From NCBI GenBank assembly GCA_013813145.1, contig JACCSE010000414.1, forward strand, positions 1 through 7,041: DNA of 7,041 nt, given 5' to 3'. Shown in pieces: positions 5,464-7,041 of the stretch. The stretch's first letter is position 1. Each line of letters opens with the position of its first letter. Position numbers and translations under genes: made by a program. The notes under the pieces were generated by a model that saw nothing but the letters and a program-made list of their open reading frames with translations, was not told where the DNA came from and did not search any database. The DNA comes from Gemmatimonadales bacterium. Its GTDB lineage: Bacteria; Gemmatimonadota; Gemmatimonadetes; Gemmatimonadales; GWC2-71-9.

Positions 5464-7041
5464 GTGATCCTCTGTCGGACGCTGGGTCCGATCGAAGTCA
5501 GTGTGGATGGCAGCCCCGCCCCCCCGGAGCTGCTGTGGCGCAAGCATCTCGCGCTCCTGGTGTACCTGGCGCGCTCCCCCCGCCGGTCGAGGACCCGGGA
5601 GCACCTCTCCGGGATGCTCTGGGGCGACCGGACCGAGGCCGCCGCTCGGCACTCGTTGAGCGAGGGACTGCGGGTGATCCGGCGGCACGCCGGTCCGGAA
5701 GCGGTGGACATCACGGTGGGACAGGTCCGTCTGGCTCCGGGGTCGGTGGAGCTGGACGTGGACCGGCTGGAGGAGCTCGCCGGGTCCGAGGACTGGGACG
5801 CCGCGGCCGAACTGGTCGCCGGGGAGTTCCTCGAGGGCTTCGCCGTGCCGGACGCCTCGGAGTTCGAGGACTGGCTCGCCACCGAGCGGGAGCTGTGGCG
5901 CCGGCGGGGAGTCGAGGTGCTGGTGCGCTCCGCGGAGGGGCTGGCGCGCACCGGCAGAGTGGAGGAGGCCTGCGGCGTGGCCGGCCGCGCCCTCACCATC
6001 GAACCGACCTCGGAGTCCGCTCTGCGATCGGCGCTCCGGTGCATGGTACTCGCGGGCGATCGCACCGGGGCGCTGGAGCTGTTCGATCGATTTCACGCCC
6101 GCCTCGGTGAGCTGGGACTGGAGGCCGGCGAAAACACTCTCCAACTGGTCGAGCGAGTCCGCCGCGGCCGGGGCCTGCACCCGGAGGTGCAGGCGGCGTA
6201 CATCGCCGACCCGTCGATGGTGCGCCCGCCATTGGTGGGGCGGGAACCGGAGCTGGAGCGGCTGCTCGAGGTGGCGGCCCGATCGGCCGGCACCCGCCGC
6301 TCGGCCCTCGTGCTGCTGGAAGGCCCGTCGGGCCTGGGAAAGACTCGGCTGCTGGAGGAGATGCTCGCGTTCCTGAGGCTGGACGGTACGTCGGTCGCGG
6401 CCGCCCGGGCGGTTCAGGCCGACCGGGCAGAGCCGTGGAGTGGTGTGCTGGCACTGGCGCGCGGCGGGCTCATCGACGCCTCGGGAATCGGTGCGGCGTC
6501 CCCGGCCGCGCTGGCCGCCTTCGCTGAAGCGTTGCCCGAGTGGGCGGAGCGATTTCCCGGAGCGGAGGCGGCGGACGCGCCGCCGCTCGGCCGGGCGCTG
6601 GTGGAGGTGCTGCGGGCGGCGGCGGACGACCAGCCGGTCACGCTGGTGGTGGACGACGCGCAGTGGCTGGATCCGGATTCGGCGCTGGCGCTCGGCCCGG
6701 TGCTCCGCGACCTGGCGTCGGCCCCGATGACGCTGGTGATCGCGACCGCGCCCCATCCCTCGCGGCCGGAGCTGGACGAGCTACGGGCGAGGATCGGCCG
6801 CGACTTCGACGGCGACGCCGTCCGGCTGAGAGCGCTGGACCGCGCGGCGCTCCGCGGCCTCGCCCAACGGATGCTCCCGGGACACGATCCTGTCGCCCTC
6901 GACCGGGTGGTACGCCGGGTGGCCACCGATTCCGCGGGCGTGCCGCTCCTGGCGGTCGAGTTGCTGCGGGCCGTGGCGCTCGGCCTGGATCTCGGGACCA
7001 TCTCGGCCACCTGGCCGGAGCCGCTCCGAACGCTGGATCAG
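5464..7041 (+). CDS. SARP-like BTAD transcriptional regulator with AAA/STAND ATPase domain (3' end missing)
   Basis: The frame is open for 526 codons from GTG and runs off the window. Residues 1-95 form an OmpR/SARP-type winged-helix DNA-binding domain: RTLGPIEV strand, RKHLALLVYLA helix, then an SRTREHLSGMLWGD helix and a RHSLSEGLRVIRR recognition-helix region. Residues about 98-240 form the BTAD domain with GEFLEGF (120-126), EFEDWLATER (133-142), TPR-like helices and the ending LGELGLEAGENTLQLV. A VGRE motif (258-261) opens the ATPase module, with Walker A GPSGLGKT (287-294, K293), Walker B LVVDDAQWLD (394-403) and an SAGVPL motif (490-495) like the sensor region of LAL/AfsR-type STAND ATPases. 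TPR repeats probably follow beyond the edge. The family activates transcription with ATP-dependent switching. It is divergent from the lipoprotein operon, its likely target (inference); self-regulation is also possible. It resembles AfsR in architecture but need not be orthologous. Confidence 0.93.
   Translation, partial: MILCRTLGPIEVSVDGSPAPPELLWRKHLALLVYLARSPRRSRTREHLSGMLWGDRTEAAARHSLSEGLRVIRRHAGPEAVDITVGQVRLAPGSVELDVDRLEELAGSEDWDAAAELVAGEFLEGFAVPDASEFEDWLATERELWRRRGVEVLVRSAEGLARTGRVEEACGVAGRALTIEPTSESALRSALRCMVLAGDRTGALELFDRFHARLGELGLEAGENTLQLVERVRRGRGLHPEVQAAYIADPSMVRPPLVGREPELERLLEVAARSAGTRRSALVLLEGPSGLGKTRLLEEMLAFLRLDGTSVAAARAVQADRAEPWSGVLALARGGLIDASGIGAASPAALAAFAEALPEWAERFPGAEAADAPPLGRALVEVLRAAADDQPVTLVVDDAQWLDPDSALALGPVLRDLASAPMTLVIATAPHPSRPELDELRARIGRDFDGDAVRLRALDRAALRGLAQRMLPGHDPVALDRVVRRVATDSAGVPLLAVELLRAVALGLDLGTISATWPEPLRTLDQ

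Noticed and set aside
5431..6756. 441-codon open frame on the minus strand opposite the BTAD regulator
   Set aside because: Its translation is Arg/Gln/His-rich without domain motifs, and the plus-strand frame beneath carries clear winged-helix, BTAD and Walker motifs with a Shine-Dalgarno site. It is a GC-rich shadow.

Overview
This is a GC-rich window whose gene content points to a diderm, soil- or freshwater-type bacterium. It carries a PASTA-less Ser/Thr kinase with bacterial Ig-like (Big_2) domains, a lipoprotein built of Ig-like repeats, a small outer-membrane barrel, and a BTAD/AAA regulator. That combination is typical of Gemmatimonadota as I know them. This assignment is an inference from gene style, because no rRNA or housekeeping marker is present.

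Layout: (1) 1-2320, plus strand, is the 3' part of a membrane-anchored Ser/Thr protein kinase. It starts just after the catalytic HRD aspartate. Two Big_2-like domains precede a single transmembrane helix, two follow it, and a small C-terminal domain ends the protein. (2) 2331-2921, minus strand, is a signal-peptide-bearing small outer-membrane beta-barrel. (3) 2935-5331, minus strand, is a 798-residue lipoprotein with seven Ig-like repeats of at least two classes. Its stop codon lies 2 nt before the Shine-Dalgarno sequence of the barrel gene, so (3) then (2) look like a translationally coupled two-gene operon. (4) 5332-5463 is a divergent intergenic region with an AT-rich core, a convincing minus-strand promoter, a possible plus-strand -10 box and an 11-bp-period direct repeat. 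(5) 5464-7041, plus strand, is the 5' part of a SARP-like regulator (winged helix, BTAD domain, P-loop ATPase) that runs off the right edge. It starts at GTG with a strong Shine-Dalgarno sequence.

Proposed working relationship (inference): the BTAD regulator controls the divergent surface operon, and perhaps itself, through the direct repeats at 5431-5449. These sit 8 bp upstream of the operon's -10 box, the geometry known for Streptomyces SARP targets. The lipoprotein would be displayed at the envelope, with the barrel as an outer-membrane partner. The convergent kinase, whose outward half is built from the related Big_2 fold, may be an envelope sensor near the same locus, but no sequence evidence ties it to the operon beyond adjacency. 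No tRNA, rRNA, CRISPR array, insertion sequence or clear intrinsic terminator was seen.
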